This document shows, piece by piece, positions 10,405 to 22,178 of a DNA stretch of 64,000 bases (within the stretch, counting starts at the first letter, position 1; every line of letters starts with the position of its first letter). The notes under the pieces were generated by a model that saw only the letters and a list, made by a program, of their open reading frames with translations, was not told the origin of the DNA and searched no databases. Source of the DNA: Lasioglossum baleicum (lineage: Eukaryota > Arthropoda > Insecta > Hymenoptera > Halictidae); NCBI RefSeq assembly GCF_051020765.1, contig NC_134948.1, positions 6,812,501-6,876,500 on the forward strand, given 5' to 3'. Both the position numbers and the translations under genes were made by a program.

Positions 10405-13400
10405 ATTCTCCATTTAGATTATTACCGTTATATCCCCACCTCCTTCTTTTCCCGAGCACGGAGGAAATTCTGAAGAATTTGATGGACCATCGATATTAAT
10501 ATTAATTCACCGTGAGAAATTGTTTACGAACGATTCACTAATTTTCATTTCGGGTTTCTTCCACAGTAATAAATAAATTACATTGACGCAGTTCAAAAAT
10601 CAGTTTTCGAATTTCAAGCCAAATTTTTATATCTAATTGTTTCATTAGCCAAACACCCGAATTGTTTGGAATTGATCCACAGGGTACAGTTTAGTGAAAT
10701 TAATGTTTAACATTGGTGCCAAATAATTGTGATTAACAGCTAGATATTTTCTATGTGATTGTTAATTGTACATTCATGAATATACAAATATTTCTTTGTA
10801 CATACAACTACAGCCGATACTGTTTTTATTAAAACTGAAGAGGAAATAGTTTTTCATATGGTCACTGTTATCTATATCACGAGCCGGATGATTTTTAATA
10901 ATAATCTGTTACTGTTTCTATCGAGGAGAGAACAATCAACAAACTAGGATTGTTTTAATAAACTGGGAAATGGGTTAACCAAAATTTTCTTTTGACTGCC
11001 GCTAAGAGATCATTAACGAATTAACATTCTTTGCGAAAAGACGTCCAAAATTTTCTTGACTTCAACCGAAGATTAAAAATTAGAAATTCTTCGAGAAAAT
11101 GGTAAATTTTGTGAAATTGTTATTTTGCAAAATGAGAAATATGAAAAAAATGGAGACACGTTTTAAATGAAAAATTTTCAAAATTCACGTCAGAAATTCC
11201 TCCTTTGAGCAAGCGATTTTGAACATCGTTCAGAGACATCCGAAAATTTTTAAAATTACGAAAGGAATGGGATGGCCGACAACTTCTTAGGAAACCATTA
11301 CTAAAAACCGGTTCTTCACGTGAGGGACTGGAGAAATTTCGAAAAGTTGCCAAAGTGTTTTGTACAGCTGGAGAAAGACCGTTTGTGCATCGTTCCAAAT
11401 TGACAATGTGCCAAAAATCGAGTGCTAGATGCCAAAAATCACTTGTTAACAGACTTTTTTATCTACCTATTCGCTTTTTTAAACCTTCTGAATTGTGTTC
11501 AATAAAAATAACGATGAAAATAGAAATGTCCTCGTACGTTGCAAATAAACAATCAAAAATTGTAATTTTATGTTTTAAAATTCCTATTGTTTCTATTCAT
11601 AAAACATTTTAATCGAATCCTCCTGAAGCCTCAAGAACCAGTTTTAATTAATTAATTTTTAAGAACCTGGTGATCTCAAATGCAACGAAAATTGCAAAAA
11701 TGCTTTCTTCTCCCGCTGTATAAAAAGATGAAAGAGAAAAGGGTTACGTAGGTCCATCGATCGCCAACTTTACGCACGTTTCCACGTAAAACTTCGCTTT
11801 TTAGATGACTATATTTAGGTATCGGCAATAAAATGGCGAGTTGCGTCGCCAGATTCTAGCGGAGAAAAGAATGGTGGAAAAAAATATAAAACACAAAAGA
11901 GAAACCACGAAAAAAATCGTAGCGAGAAAGATACTGTCACCGACGAAGAATAGTTCCTTTAATGTGAATCGAAACAATATTAGGCGCACCAATTAGGGAT
12001 ATTTACATTTAAATGATCGTTTTAGAGATTAAAGTTAGCCTAGTTTGCACCATTTAAATGAGCTTTCCACTCAACTGGGGGACTCAAAAGGCCGAGAGGT
12101 TTTCTCTCGGCCGTCAGTATTGTATTATTTACTATCGTCGTTATTATACACTTATTATACAAATATATTATACATGGGTATGGACGCGCCGTACACATAT
12201 ACAGGGACGTTCGATTGTGTGCGATGGAAAACGCATGTTGCCAAATAAATTTCATTAAAAAATTGTTTTATCATTTTTTTTTTTATATATTTGTTCATTT
12301 GAAATGGAAATTATTTTCTTCGATATTTCAGTTACTGAATTATTTTTATTGATTGAAACATTTTTTCAATTCTAAGCAAAATTCTTATCCGAAGATCGGA
12401 TCAACAATTATTTATTATTGGCGTCCACCGTAATAATTTTTTGTTTCATAAATGAATATTATGCCACAAAGTAAATAGTAATCACGAAAGTGTCGAAGCA
12501 GTATTAGAATCAAATATGAAAATAAAAAATATCCTGATGCCAAAATAGGATAATAAGACTTTCTAACGAGGAGACCATCCTGCATATGTGTACCCGTTCG
12601 TAAATAATATATACTTATATACATATATATTTTCTATGCAAAACTTTAGGGATTTCCGGACGTGCGTTCTCTGTTCTCTTACGGATTTGTATAAGTTAAG
12701 AGGATTTATAAATTTCGTTTATATATATATATCATATATACATATAAATTCATAGAGTTTATAAATTATTTGTAAATTAAATACACGTTTAAACGCAAGC
12801 GATTTCTTCATTTTCTATGACAACTGTAAGTGAATAAACAAAAAAGGGAAAACACTATTCCCCCTCTCCACTGAATTATTTGAAAATTTTAATAATATCA
12901 AATACGACTTTCTGAAAATTGAATGTAAACAATTATTTTATATTACACAATGTTAACAAATAAGTTTAATTACACATATTTAAGAAGAGAGAACAAATTT
13001 TATCTTATATTCGAGTATTTTGAAGATAGCCCTTCCAAATGATATTAACGCGATTTATCAAAAAAATTTGTTTCTCCCCGTGTGATGTTACAAAGTTGCA
13101 CAAAATTTTTGTTAACCGTCAATGTTGTCTTTATCTCGCTATAACTTTGTAAAAAACCAACATAGCAAAAATTCGGAACAGAGCATCTGAAACTAGAGGT
13201 TTCACGCTTTCAAACCATTGTTTAACGATATTGATACAGCCATTTTGGCCGGAGTTATGATCATGTAAACTGGTAGCAATTTTTCGGGTTTGCAGAGGTG
13301 ATACCTTAATTATTTTGAGGAGTGTATTTTTGATGTTTTAAAAGAAAAATTTGTTTGTGTACAACAAACATGAAATCTCTGTAGATATTATAAAAACAAT

Positions 13401-14055
13401 TTTCATTGTCTTTTATACTGCATGAAAAAACATATTTATTGTAAACGAACAATAATAAATATTTGCGAATGAAACTAAGTGGTTACGATTCATTTCACTT
13501 TCGTGGATTTAACTTAAATTTTCTTGGACTTTTTTTTATTAAGCGATCGAAATTAAGTCCGGAAAATCCCTGAAACAATGTCAATTTCTCTTGAAAGACT
13601 TTTCGTAAGGAAACGTGGAAATAAAGAACCTTGCGGGTAAGCTTAATCATAACCGATTAATTAAAAGTGAATGTTATCTGAACGAAGATAGCGTTAAGGG
13701 TATTATAATTTCTAAGTTGATTGATAACCGGTGCCTGGCGGATTGAGAATAGACATTTACGAGAATCGTCCGACGAATTGATTGCAATATTTGTATCGCT
13801 GATTATACAAGCACATATATTTGCGTCTGTGAAATTAAATCGATGTCATTGTATGTGTAAATAAAGATAGATTATCTTTGACAATTGCGATTGCCAAGTT
13901 TCCTTCCCCATATTTCTATCATCACTCATTTTCAATTCTTTAAAATTCTCTCTTGTTTTAGTGGTCTCCATAAAAAATACATATATGAAATCGTACACTT
14001 TTTGTGTAGCATTTTATGCTGAAAAGAAATATAAAAAATAATAAAAAAGACTCAC
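10405..14055. other. non-coding: GPCR 3' UTR/flank overlapping the downstream side of MDN1
   Basis: No MDN1 or other exon is recognisable in these 3.65 kb on either strand. AATAAA motifs occur from 10568 onward and near 13859, so GPCR transcripts could end early or extend about 3.4 kb. On the minus strand this is the beginning of the intron after the last visible MDN1 exon. A GC-rich hairpin lies at 12090-12112 and AT dinucleotide runs at 12600-12760. Confidence 0.6.
12090..12112. other. strong isolated stem-loop
   Basis: GGCCGAGAG (12090-12098) pairs perfectly with CTCTCGGCC (12104-12112) around a five-base GTTTT loop. It stands out in very AT-rich surroundings. It may be an RNA structure in a long GPCR 3' UTR; no function is assigned. 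Confidence 0.5.
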
Positions 14056-14184
14056 CTGTTCGAAGCCGCCCAAAATCTCCGTGGTGTCCATCGCAGAATT
14101 TACGACGATCGATTTCAGCTTTTGTCCAGCCAAATTCGCGAGAAGATGAACGAGACTCGTTTTCCCAGTTCCGGTATCCCCGAC
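14056..14184 (-). CDS. MDN1: MDN1 exon 11: start of AAA6
   Basis: The acceptor ATTTGTTAG precedes VGDTGTGKTSLVHLLANLAG, and the exon ends DTTEILGGFEQ before donor GTGAGT. It is 43 codons, phase 0 at both ends. In the family the ATPase core continues directly after this point, so a further exon is required. Confidence 0.95.
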
Positions 14185-14472
14185 CTAACAAATAATATCA
14201 AAAAAGACACACCTTTAAATAACAGTAAAAAACGAAAAATAAAATCTTCGTTGTACACATTCAAGTCACAAATTATTGGCATTAATTCTTCAACGTTCTT
14301 TTTATGAAACAATTCTTCAAAATAGTTATCGTACTTTCCAGGATAAAGATCTTGTATTTTATTTTCCCCCTTCTCATGGCTTTGACTTTTCCCATAAAAA
14401 TGTAAATTTGCATGAAGTTCCACGGTGCGGTTATCACGTAAGTACTTCAAGCATGAAGTTTCATTCGGGAGT

Positions 14473-14515
<43 letters not shown>

Positions 14516-17500
14516 ATGGGCTGTAGACTTACAAGAATAGTCATCCAATTCATGTTAACGCAGTGCGCGAGATCTTTCAAGAGAGGTTTCTGGTCCCTGA
14601 GGAGCAACAGATTATCGTCTTCATACACCGCAGAGTCACCGCGATCCAACACTTCGTCTCCTAAGAAGATCTTCTCTTTCGTAAAATGAACTGGGAATTC
14701 TGGGTCTGGCAAAGGATAAATTTCCACCGGGAATGTTTCATAGTAAATCTCCATCACCTATAATTAAAAAAAAATTTCTGAAGCCTGTCACAATAATTTC
14801 CACAAGGTTCAAACAATTCGTAATCATTTATATGATGCTAGATGATCAGAAATAAATTACCTGATGTTTGTCGTCGTCTGTTCTCATTCTATTGACATAA
14901 ATTAGCTGAGCACCTCTCCCAGGATTGAAATCGTCCGCTGAACTATTTTTTGCAAGAGCTGCCACTGTTATTTCACACCACCTGGTCATGTCTCTGAGGT
15001 TCATTTCCCATGGGGAGCCTGAATGGCCCCATCTGATGCCAGCTTCCGAGTTCAATCTATCATTGAACATAATCATTCTGTTCATTAAATCATATGGTAA
15101 CATTGGAAATTGAGCCTTTAAGATGAAACTCAAGTCCTCTTGTTCCAGGACATCAACGAACACCTGAAAGAAATAAATGTTTCTTTCAATAAAAGTTATT
15201 TTTATGCAAAAGAGAAATTGTTTGTATTAATTTGAAGCTATAGGAGCCACGCACTCATGTTTAGTATGTCAGAATTGCCACCTACTTGTGTGAAACGATT
15301 TAAAAACGATTTTGGAAGTCCCCTTCTAGCTCCACCCTGACGCAGAGGATTCTGACAACCGAAGAGTCGTGTGCCAGGCTTGACAGCGAAAGTCATCCCC
15401 AGTTCTGGAATGTAGACTTCTCCACGATGATCCAGACATGCGTTCAAGCCTTCTAGAACCGACTGAGAAGCAAGGTTTAACTCGTCGAGCAGGATCCAAT
15501 CGCCATTTTTCAAGGCTCTCAAGAATGGACCGTCTCTCCAGGAAAATTCTCCAGGTTTTCCTCCCTCGACTGGCAAATCGGCTCCAAATAAATCGGAGAT
15601 GTCCTGCGCAAGATTTAAAACAGCAATATTGTATCGACAGTATACTGGACGAGTCACTTAACTCAATTACACTTTAATTATACATATTTACCGTCTGATC
15701 ACTAAGATTCAGCCTGAGAAGTCGATGACCAGAGGCTCTAGCAAGAGCAGACACCAAACTGGTTTTACCAACTCCAGGACTACCCTCTAACAAGATAGGT
15801 TTCTTCAACTGCAAAGCTCGTAGAACCTTCAATGTATTTATCCTAGTCGTTGGACTCTTAAAAGCAAATCCTACATCACTTGGAATTTCTTCATCGCCTT
15901 TCTTCACATAGAATGGCGAGATACCAAACTTATCGTCAAGGTTTTCTACATCAGACTGTTCACAGTTTAACATCAACATGGACTTATAACACAACACAGT
16001 GTCATCTACTTGACATTTGATGAACTTCACTGCTGACGCCTTGAAATCCTTAAACTTTGTTGTACTGAAAAATCATATAGTATTGCAGAAATTAATGACG
16101 AATTTATATATTAATTGTTATAAAATATACTTGCAAGTTGCTTACTTTTCAGTAGCAGTCGCACCCGATCCAAGTCCGTCGATGTAGCTCAACGCTGCGC
16201 CATGGAAGAAAGCATCCCCAATTTCCAAGTTCTCACAGCAATTAATAAAATTCACCCAAGTCAGCACATCCCTGACACTGACAACAAGCTTCTTCCCTAT
16301 CTCCGTCGTTTGCAACCATTCAAGAAACGCTATAATCGCTGTAGGAATATTTTCCTTCAATTCGTCACGTAGATTGTGTGCCGCGATGCACTTAAGATCG
16401 TCGAAAGACACGCATCCCTCGCACCAAATTTCAGTGAACCTGTTCCTGAGTGCAGGCGATAGTTCCTTCTTCCCATAATCGCCACCAGGGTTCATTGTAC
16501 CAACAAAAATGAAGTCTTCGCTAGCAGAAACTGTAGCATTATCATCGCTGGATGGCTTCTCAGCAATTAAGAGTTTGCGCTCTGGTTCTAACAGAGAGTT
16601 TAACCTTTCAAGGACACTGTCGTCCGCCAGAGAGATTTCATCCACCAAAAAGAAGCCTCCGGCCTTCATGGCCCTCACTAGAGGACCGTCCACCCATTCG
16701 AACAGCTTCTGACTATCTGTATGATCTCTGACAGGACGCAGACTGCCAAGGAAGTCTGAGGCCTCTGTGTGCATGTGGCAATTGACAATACTGAGCTCCT
16801 GCTGTCTGATCGCTGATAGAAGCTGGCAAACCGTAGTCTTGCCGCCACCTGTCTCACCGATCAGAAGAACCGGCTCTTTAAAGTCGCAGGCCTTTGTAAG
16901 AAGCACCGCCATCTTACGCATTGGAAAAGTCCAGACAATGTGCTCGAACCCTGGAATCTTCTTTGACAGAAGAGACTCTAGGATTGGTTTTGTAACCGGC
17001 GAAGTTTTATCGGAAAGTGAAAAGAGGGAATCAGCGTCAACGTCTCTTTTCAGATGCTTCTTCAATACCTGTACGATCTCCAAGCACTCTTCTGGATGTC
17101 GGACTTTGGAGGACAGCACCAAGTATCCTTCGTCAGCCAGGTGTTGGCTCCAGTCGTATAAAGTTCCTTTGTGCTCAGGTGCAAGACGGTACCTCTCAGC
17201 CCAGCGAAACAGGTCCCTGAGAGTTATGAACCCTTTCTTCCCAGCAAACGTGGCTGTGCCCTTCCTCCTGACTTGAAGCTCCGTCATCACGCTGATCACC
17301 TGTTTGCAGTAGGTCTCTGGCATCTTACATCTCTTGTGCAGTATTACTTGCAACTCTTTCGGCGGGATCTCATCGAAGTGCAGTTCAACGAATCTGTTTC
17401 TAAAGGCTCGAGACAATACCTTCCTTCCTCCGTACAGTCCTGGAGGATTCTGGGTAGCGAAGAGCATGAATTTATCGTGCGCTTTGACCACTTGTTGTGT

Positions 17501-20500
17501 TTCTGGAATGTACAATTCTCTGTTATCATCAAGTACTCTATTCAAAGCCTCTAGAACATCGCTGGGAGCTAAATTCAGTTCATCCAGGATTATCCAATAT
17601 CCCTTGCGCATAGCGTCTACTAGAACACCCTCTTTGAAGACTAGCTTCCCAGTACAGTCAGCCACATAAGTGCCAACATACTCTTGCAAATCGGTGTGCT
17701 CATGATTGTTAATTCTGACGCACATGTGCCCGGAGGCTTTCGCCAGGTATGTGATCAAACTCGTCTTCCCGACGGAGGTATCTCCTTGCAACAGTACAGG
17801 CATCTTTCCAATGGACACTACTCGCACCAAATCCTTCAGATTTTGCTTTACCGTTTCGGTTAGTACGTAATTCTCTGGTATCTCGGGGCTGAGGTCGCCT
17901 CTAGGGATCCAATACCCTTCAAAACAGATGAAACTGTCGGATGCACCCTGTGGCCTTGGAATTGGGGTTTTGAGGATCGCACTGGCAGCCTTCTCGCCTA
18001 AAATAGCCTTCACGATCATCTTCAACACCAACGGGTACGACTGGCTATCCAATTGCGTTAGGAAGCTCAAGCAAAATGCTTCGTACAGAGATCTTAATGC
18101 ATTTACACAAGGATTCTGCGAGGACACGCTCAACGCCCTACACAGGGTTCTCAAACTGTAATGTGGCTTGTGACCTGTTCCATCTAAGAGATTGCTCTCA
18201 GCCTCTTTTCTGACATTTAAATAGAACTTGACGATGCCGTCGATCTTCTCACGTGGGAGGTTCAAGTCTTTCAAATAGGAATTCACGAGAAGTTGCAAAT
18301 CTGACTTCTCTGTGAGTTCGTCGACAAAGAATTCCGTAAACCTATTCCTCAGTCCGACGGGAAGATCCTTCTTCCCGACATCAGTGGCTGGGTTCATGCA
18401 AGCGAAGATCGCAAAGTCTGCGTGTCTCTTTAGCGGCTCTTTGTCCCCGCGTTCTAGCAAAGATAACGATCCACAGGAGTCCTCTAGTAATCCAGAGAGA
18501 CACTCCAGCGTTTCAGCGGTAGCTAAATTGATCTCATCTAGCAAAACCCAATCCCCATTCTTCAGGGCTTTGACCAGGCCACCTTCGACGAAAGAGAAGG
18601 CCAAGGAATAGTTACCCTGCACTTGAGACTGCAGTTTCTCCAGTTTCCTAGCCATAACGTCCCACTTCGTCAGAAGTTGCACCGCGTCCTGATTCTTTGG
18701 ATTTGCTTTCAGTCTTTTCATGGCTGCGCTGGTGCTATGAATCATCAGGCTAGTCAAGGTCTTCCATTTCCTCTCTTCGAAGCAGTGACCAATGTGGCTC
18801 AGAAATTTCTTGTTTGGCTCAATCGCGAAATAAGAGCGGAACAAGATCTCAAACTCCTCGCGGATTGGGAGAATCAGAAGCTTGAAGTCCACTGGCTTGT
18901 AACCCCCAAGCAAATCAGTGCTCTCACTCTGTTGATTCATATTTATTACCACCAGTTTGTGACCTGTTATTTGTGCGAGGTACTGGATGCAACTTGTTTT
19001 CCCTGTTCCTGTCTCGCCAACCAGAAGTACAGGCTCTTTCTGTGCTACACAGCTGGTTATACGTTCTAGGAGACACACCGACGGCCTTGTGTAAGAGAAA
19101 TTTGAACTTTTCACTGCGAGTTGTACCCTCTCGGACCTTTTTATCTGTAATTTTGCTCTGCCAACTGTTAGGATCTCCTTTTGGAAGTCCACTGAAGGCT
19201 TGTGCATGTTGCAGAAGTACTCTGCTTTTGTTTTCACTATGCCTAACTTGTGCGCTACTGATATCGCTAAGCTTAGTCGTTGAGCTGAAAGAACAGAAGT
19301 GTTGAGTCGCCAAAGACACCTACTTTCAAAAGTTATTTATGGATATTTAAGGATAATCGAAAGCAAATTCGAAGTCAATTATACGTACCAAAATTGGGCA
19401 CAGAGCAGCAAAATATATCCAAAGCATCTTGAAAGATCTTCAATGCAGACACAGGTGAAGACACATCGAAATCAACGATTGCTCTAAAACACCACTTGAT
19501 CAAATCTCTAGTAGATATTTGTCTAGCGTTTCTCATGCAGATCTCAGCATCCTCTTCATGTTTGCCGACGGAAAACAATAAAAACACATCCACAATTCTC
19601 GTGGCCACTGTGTGCAATACTGGAAATGAAGTTTGTACAACTGTTACAAGTTCTTCTTTAGATAATGGTTCCACATTAACGCAGGACCAATGTTTCTGAA
19701 ACGGTAGAGACATTTTGAGAGACTTCTGTGATCCTTCAGCTGTTGATCTCACAGTGACGAATAATTGAAATCCACTTTTTATGTGAACAGAGTCTCTGTA
19801 TCCAGGAACTGATAATGTTTTGTTCTCCACAAGCTGTCCAATGACACTGATAACATCTGTTGGAGCACAATCGATGTCCTCCAGAAGCAACCATTTGCCA
19901 GATAGCACAGCTTCAGTCAGAATTCCTGGTTGCCACAGAAATTCTCCAGGAATATCGGTACACAAGTACATTCCTAATAGCATTTTAGAGTCCGTTTGGT
20001 CACCTAATTGCACTTTTGCAAAATTTGCTGTATCGCGGCCTGTCGCCGCTGCTAAAAAATCCACTAAAGCAGTCTTTCCAGAACCAACAGCGCCTTGTAG
20101 ACACACACATTTGTTAGAAGACACTGCCAAAGCTAAGTTCTGTAAATTTCTTCTCGTAGATGATACGGGAACTAAGTTCTGCTCCTTTTTAGACTTTGAT
20201 GTTTTGAAGACTGGAAGGAGAATTCCTCCTATGGATACTACCGATGGTAAATCATTGACCATTTGATCTATTTCTTCGGTTTCTGCTGATGTTACAGTAT
20301 CTTGGCTAGTTTTTTGGCACAATGTAGAATATTTGTGGCTGTTTGGAACTAGGCTGTCCATATGACTTAACGTACAGGATTCTGACATGCCTAATACGAT
20401 TGCGATACAGTTAATTGATACCCTGAAAAAGAATTGAAAATAATTATACATATTTTTTAAATGGATAGTCATAGCATGATAATCATTTGAGTAAATACAT

Positions 20501-21556
20501 TACCATCTAACGGCTTCGTCATCAGCTGCTAAATATTTGTAAAATTTTGACCAATTCCATTTGTACTTGAAATGTGTTGGCGCACTGCATAGAATGTCGT
20601 AGCAGGCTGTTACTAAATCATAATCGGAAACTTCATAATATGACGACACTCCTTTTTTGCTACGCCTCTTAGCTGAAGGAGTATAATCGTCTTCTATTGA
20701 CTCGAATGGTGCTGGATTTGCATCGAAGTAGTGCAGAACAAATCTATAATTAGGAAACAAATCATTTTTCTCAAATTGAACGATATCTATATTTTTTTAT
20801 CTAAATTATTGTCTAATTATGAAACAGAAATTAAACCTCTACTGTCTACACTACAAACACAATTATTATAAATACTATAATACTACAAATACATTAAAAA
20901 TGTATATTTGGTATGTTAAGATTAATGCAACTATTTAATGCAACAACGATTTGCATTAGAATCAAATTTAATTTCCTTCAAGCAACAACTACATTTGTTA
21001 CACATTATCTGATGTAATGAATAACAAAATGTTTGAATATAAATTCACAGATACGTTGATTCCTTGTCTGAAATCTTCCAGACCGCAACACAGCACCTAA
21101 AAATAAAGAAAATAATTACAGACATACGTACGCTAATAGATCACGATTCTTGCAGACAAGTTTTCCCAGGACAACGCAATTCAATTTATGCAACGTGTCC
21201 CCATCGTTGTAAGACACTTTTCTCGTCGATATGCTTGCAGAAACCAATGCGGGTAGCAATTGTGGGAAATACTCAGCAACATCTTCTGTACTCTCCGGAT
21301 TCGTCAAGAACTCGCATAGAACGTCCAAAATCTTTTTGTGGTCATCCTTACTGAGCTCCTACAAACACAATTACGGTTGAAAAATTGAGGCTGTTTAGAC
21401 GCCGGGGAAAAATTGAAGATGTTTAGACGCCGGGGAAAAATTCAGTGAAATAAATGTGAAGGAAATAGAATTCACCTTGCAATTTTTGTAGGGCGCAAGC
21501 TTTTCTTCATAACTTTTCTTCCGTTCGGTGAAAACCCTCAAACTTTGCAGCAACAT
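14056..21556 (-). CDS. MDN1: midasin (AAA+ ATPase of 60S ribosome maturation), 5' part, 11 exons
   Basis: The spliced CDS is complement(join(14056-14184, 14533-14757, 14861-15163, 15286-15603, 15692-16064, 16146-19284, 19389-20422, 20504-20743, 21055-21096, 21132-21358, 21476-21556)). It totals 6111 nt and 2037 codons with no internal stop. Six P-loops are visible at about residues 307 (GAVGSGKT), 631 (GETGTGKT), 1042 (GDTSVGKT), 1351 (GETGGGKT), 1682 (GSPGVGKT) and 1996 (GDTGTGKT). Walker B motifs (such as WVLLDEINLA, WIILDELNLA, FFLVDEISLA) and NRF arginine-finger segments accompany the AAA2-AAA5 modules. Midasin is a nuclear, dynein-like hexameric ring in one chain that strips assembly factors from pre-60S particles. 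Family members are roughly 5000 residues or more; the AAA6 remainder, linker, D/E-rich region and MIDAS domain are absent from the window. The start ATG at 21556 follows an in-frame TGA with no intervening ATG. Confidence 0.96.
14474..14511. repeat. (GA)n microsatellite in MDN1 intron 10
   Basis: An uninterrupted GA run lies just downstream of the MDN1 exon 10 donor. Reading frames through it give spurious Leu/Ser or Arg/Glu repeats. Confidence 0.95.
14533..14757 (-). CDS. MDN1: MDN1 exon 10: AAA5-AAA6 connection
   Basis: Seventy-five codons begin VMEIYYETFP and end NMNWMTIL before donor GTAAGT. The last residues lead into the AAA6 P-loop of the next exon, the usual order in midasin. Confidence 0.93.
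14861..15163 (-). CDS. MDN1: MDN1 exon 9: AAA5 lid region
   Basis: These 101 codons (VFVDVLEQED ... RTDDDKHQ) follow directly from NRFTQ of the previous exon. The segment PWEMNLRDMTRWCE matches the conserved lid-helix pattern of midasin AAA modules (compare FITLRDLFRWAE in AAA3). Confidence 0.95.
15286..15603 (-). CDS. MDN1: MDN1 exon 8: AAA5 core
   Basis: These 106 codons begin DISDLFGADLPV and include Walker B (WILLDELNLA, about residue 1747) and the sensor/arginine-finger region (FGCQNPLRQGG, SFLNRFTQ). The donor is GTAGGT, read after CAA, so that the frame continues as NRFTQ-VFVD across the junction. Confidence 0.95.
15692..16064 (-). CDS. MDN1: MDN1 exon 7: AAA4-AAA5 linker and AAA5 P-loop
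   Basis: The acceptor TTTTTCAG precedes the exon and the donor GTAAAT follows LRLNLSDQT. It carries GSPGVGKTSLVSALARASGH, the AAA5 Walker A. The split asparagine codon at the junction with exon 6 fits phase 2. Confidence 0.95.
16146..19284 (-). CDS. MDN1: MDN1 exon 6: AAA2, AAA3 and AAA4
   Basis: This single 3139-nt exon encodes about 1046 residues. Three complete AAA+ modules follow one another, with P-loops at about residues 631, 1042 and 1351. Their Walker B motifs are at about 787, 1105 and 1418, each followed by a RNRF arginine finger. The acceptor CTTTCAG and donor GTAAGC give phases 1 and 2, matching the neighbours. Confidence 0.97.
19389..20422 (-). CDS. MDN1: MDN1 exon 5: AAA1
   Basis: About 345 codons after acceptor TTTTTCAG. 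The AAA1 P-loop GAVGSGKTALV is at about residue 307 and the Walker B-like WLLLEDIDCA at about 375; the LEDID form is typical of AAA1 in this family. The donor is GTACGT. Confidence 0.96.
20504..20743 (-). CDS. MDN1: MDN1 exon 4: N-terminal region
   Basis: 240 nt encoding FVLHYFDANPAPFES ... AADDEAVRW. The phase 2 ends match exon 3 and exon 5 exactly (split Thr and Trp codons). It belongs to the weakly conserved N-terminal domain preceding AAA1. Confidence 0.92.
21055..21096 (-). CDS. MDN1: MDN1 exon 3: 42-nt microexon
   Basis: It encodes CCVAVWKISDKES between split codons. The acceptor TATTTTTAG and donor GTATCT are acceptable, and it is the only phase 2 to phase 2 bridge I see between exons 2 and 4. 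It is too short for ORF-based detection. Confidence 0.8.
21132..21358 (-). CDS. MDN1: MDN1 exon 2: N-terminal region
   Basis: 227 nt encoding ELSKDDHKKILDVLCEFL ... CKNRDLLA. The acceptor TTTGTAG and donor GTACGT are strong. The helical, leucine-rich content fits the N-terminal domain of midasin. Confidence 0.9.
21379..21434. repeat. 28-bp tandem duplication in MDN1 intron 1
   Basis: Two nearly identical units contain TGTTTAGACGCCGGGG, each preceded by an AAAATTGA variant. It is a small local duplication within the 117-bp first intron. Confidence 0.8.
21476..21556 (-). CDS. MDN1: MDN1 exon 1 with start codon
   Basis: Twenty-seven codons (MLLQSLRVFTERKKSYEEKL ...) end before donor GTGAAT, phase 0. 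An in-frame TGA lies 11 codons upstream with no other ATG between, which supports this start. Confidence 0.88.
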
Positions 21557-21926
21557 GTTTGGAAAAGAAGAGACCGGATCACATGTGCAACTTCGTGTAA
21601 ACGTTCAAAGGTTCAAATCGATGGCTAAGTGCCCACGTGCTTTTGACGGCTACGTCTGAAGTTAGCACACAAATGCATAATTGGTATCGTAAAAAAATTC
21701 CCTACATTAGATTTGGAGTTTATGCAAAATTCCCTAGAGTGTCGAACTTATCAGCAAGTTCACACCAATCAATGAAAGCCGCCGCGAATTTCCAAATAGA
21801 CGTATGTAAGTACACGTACAATGATTTACTTAATTTTTGTGAAATTTTGAACATTTAATAGATCGTTCAATTAATAGAATAACGTGCATTGGTCTTTATA
21901 TTATCCACTATCGTATTTAAAGACTC

Positions 21927-22142
21927 GTTTCCAGGTTTGCAAGGGTACGAAATGCGCCGTTTCATTTCTCGATAAGGCGTAATTTACGAATAATGCAAAT
22001 TACGTCTCGTGAACGTAAAAATATGACTTTTGCGGGCGAATGCGGCTTAGATTGATCTTTTATCTAGCGCTTTTGACTACTGAAAAGCCCCATCTTTGCA
22101 TTATCGAGAAATGAGTAGGCCCCCTGCAAACCTGGAAACAAG
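21927..22142. mobile_element. small inverted-repeat element (MITE)
   Basis: The ends GTTTCCAGGTTTGCA (21927) and TGCAAACCTGGAAAC (ending about 22140) are inverted. A second inner pair, ATTTCTCGATAA and TTATCGAGAAAT, is at about 21963 and 22101. It spans roughly 216 bp, has no ORF and no certain target duplication. It sits between two tandem genes. Confidence 0.7.
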
Positions 22143-22172
22143 CCTACCCCCCTAATCTAAGTTTAAAAAATC

Positions 22173-22178
22173 TTTATT
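22173..22178 (-). terminator. poly(A) signal of PSMG4
   Basis: AATAAA on the minus strand lies 137 bases past the PSMG4 stop and is followed by a T-rich stretch. It is the canonical hexamer at a plausible distance; cleavage was not verified. Confidence 0.6.

Noticed and set aside
13050..13400. Candidate regulatory region past the GPCR
   Set aside because: It reads like a fragment of a dispersed repeat, but I found no second copy in the window, so I do not call it.
14041..14055. A possible alternative acceptor 30 bp into the intron after MDN1 exon 11 (TTCTTTTCAG), giving a short continuation
   Set aside because: The 30-nt intron would be too short, and the following frame reaches a stop after about 28 codons without resembling the AAA6 continuation.
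16509..19069. Plus-strand ORFs of up to 169 codons across the midasin region
   Set aside because: They are shadows of the long MDN1 coding exon on the opposite strand.
21637..21858. Plus-strand ORF between MDN1 and PSMG4
   Set aside because: Seventy-three codons in AT-rich DNA with no recognisable feature; it overlaps the MDN1 5' flank.
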